From contig CAIVZR010000090.1 in NCBI GenBank assembly GCA_903910445.1, positions 1 to 64,000 of the forward strand: DNA of 64,000 bases, in the 5' to 3' direction. Below are positions 63,255 to 64,000 of this stretch, one piece after another (the stretch's first letter is position 1; each line of letters opens with the position of its first letter). A model generated the notes under the pieces. That model searched no databases. It saw only the letters and a program-made list of their open reading frames with translations, and had not been told where the DNA came from. The position numbers and the translations under genes are program-made. The DNA is from an uncultured Bacteroidota bacterium. GTDB lineage: Bacteria; Bacteroidota; Bacteroidia; UKL13-3.

Positions 63255-64000
63255 ATGCAGGAAAAAATTGTTGAAGTAATTCAATTGTCAAAACATTTTG
63301 GAAAAACCATCGCGGTACAGGATGTGAGCTTTGATGTATTCCAAGGTGATGTATTTGGATTTTTAGGCCCCAATGGAGCTGGTAAATCTACCACCATTCG
63401 CACGATGTTATCACTTATTTCACCTACCTCTGGGGAGATTAAACTGTTTGGTAAATCACTGTCAAACCATCGCAATGAGATACTCGCAAAGATTGGTTGT
63501 ATCGTTGAAAAACCCGATTTTTATAAATACCTCTCAGCCGAAAAAAACCTAGAAATCATGGGTCGCATTTCGGGGGCTCGTATTACCAAATCGAAAATAC
63601 ATGAAATGATTGAATTCGTGGGTTTGAAAGGCCGAGAGAAAGATAAACTCGGGGGCTTCTCGCATGGAATGAAACAAAGATTGGGTATTGCTCAAACATT
63701 ATTACATGATCCTGAACTTATTATCCTCGATGAACCCACCACCGGCCTCGACCCTCAAGGGATTATTGATATTCGTAATTTGATTTTGCAATTGAGTAAG
63801 GAGCGAAATAAAACTGTGGTTTTATCATCACATATTTTATCAGAGATTGAATTGATTGCGAATCGTATGGTTATTATCAATAAGGGCAAATCGATAGTAC
63901 AAGGGGAGGTGAATACATTACTCAATAGTGAAGATCTAATTGTTCAATTTGAAACCGACCGTACCGCAGATGCCAAAGCATTCTTACAAACAAAACTTGA
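63255..64000 (+). CDS. ABC transporter ATP-binding protein, 3' end beyond the window
   Basis: 248 codons seen, open at the window edge. One nucleotide-binding domain: Walker A LGPNGAGKSTTIRTML (about 36-51), Q-loop in GCIVEKPDFYKYLSAE, signature GGFSHGMKQRLGIAQTLL, Walker B LIILDEPTTGLDPQG, H-loop TVVLSSHILSEIE. The sequence fits the multidrug/antibiotic (CcmA/DrrA-like) ABC-2 exporter ATPases, whose permease is usually encoded next and would lie outside. The C-terminal regulatory tail begins at about residue 220. Confidence 0.93.
   Translation, partial: MQEKIVEVIQLSKHFGKTIAVQDVSFDVFQGDVFGFLGPNGAGKSTTIRTMLSLISPTSGEIKLFGKSLSNHRNEILAKIGCIVEKPDFYKYLSAEKNLEIMGRISGARITKSKIHEMIEFVGLKGREKDKLGGFSHGMKQRLGIAQTLLHDPELIILDEPTTGLDPQGIIDIRNLILQLSKERNKTVVLSSHILSEIELIANRMVIINKGKSIVQGEVNTLLNSEDLIVQFETDRTADAKAFLQTKL

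Overview
The window looks like chromosomal DNA of a free-living member of the Bacteroidota, probably near the Chitinophagia/Sphingobacteriia/Saprospiria side. Evidence: three complete secreted proteins end in type IX secretion (T9SS) C-terminal sorting domains (YPNP motif); many genes start just after a TAnnTTTG promoter box and few have a purine-rich ribosome binding site; phylum-typical families are present (DUF2490, DUF4836-like, Smr protein with a DUF2027-like N-terminus, OmpH, degenerate DksA). I found no tRNA, rRNA, CRISPR array, transposase or phage gene.

Layout. 1-4186 (-): 5'-complete, 3'-truncated giant surface protein. 4664-8719 (+): crcB, then a membrane-anchored DUF4836-like protein with an ABC ATPase and an FtsX-like permease. 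8720-9557: intergenic repeats. 9558-24997 (-): a long one-strand run of small accessory enzymes (methyltransferase, cupin, SRPBCC, reductase, two DinB, GNAT, TfoX-N, DUF1624 and DUF2490 proteins), a 1604-residue secreted TPR-CHAT protein and an NfeD-type membrane protease. 25045-34732: LysM protein, O-antigen-ligase-like protein, Smr protein, HI0933-type flavoprotein, OmpH, heptose-kinase-like GHMP kinase, lipoprotein FKBP, Tex, glutamine amidotransferase. 34733-35576: a 113-bp tandem array. 35577-39575 (-): a T9SS protein and a lipoprotein, both with CxxCH-type motifs. 39900-49864: SDR, pyrG, TMEM175-like protein, decayed genes, PaiB-like protein, BNR-repeat T9SS protein, beta-helix acyltransferase, OsmC, orphan NuoG-like protein. 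50138-58121 (+): ileS, histone-tail/DksA fusion, lspA, tcdA, ribF and an M23-LysM peptidase, tightly packed. 58122-58903: a second large repeat cluster. 58904-64000: AlbA/Schlafen-type protein, Calx-beta T9SS protein, partial ABC ATPase.

How the genes relate. Core housekeeping genes (pyrG, ileS, lspA, tcdA, ribF, tex) sit among envelope genes (LysM, O-antigen ligase, OmpH, heptose kinase, M23) and secreted adhesin-like proteins. The ileS-M23 block has spacings of -4 to 17 bp, except for a terminator between the DksA-like gene and lspA.

Most unusual features: (1) a family of composite palindromic repeats at three intergenic loci, with conserved CTACCCACCAAATG boxes and hairpins whose stems change in a compensatory way; (2) the 113-bp hairpin array with inverted degenerate copies; (3) a DksA-like protein with a roughly 200-residue histone-H1-like tail; (4) start codons 4-7 nt after promoter boxes, implying leaderless mRNAs; (5) an HYR domain apparently split by a lectin-like insert; (6) a nucleotidyltransferase pseudogene with three inactivating lesions.
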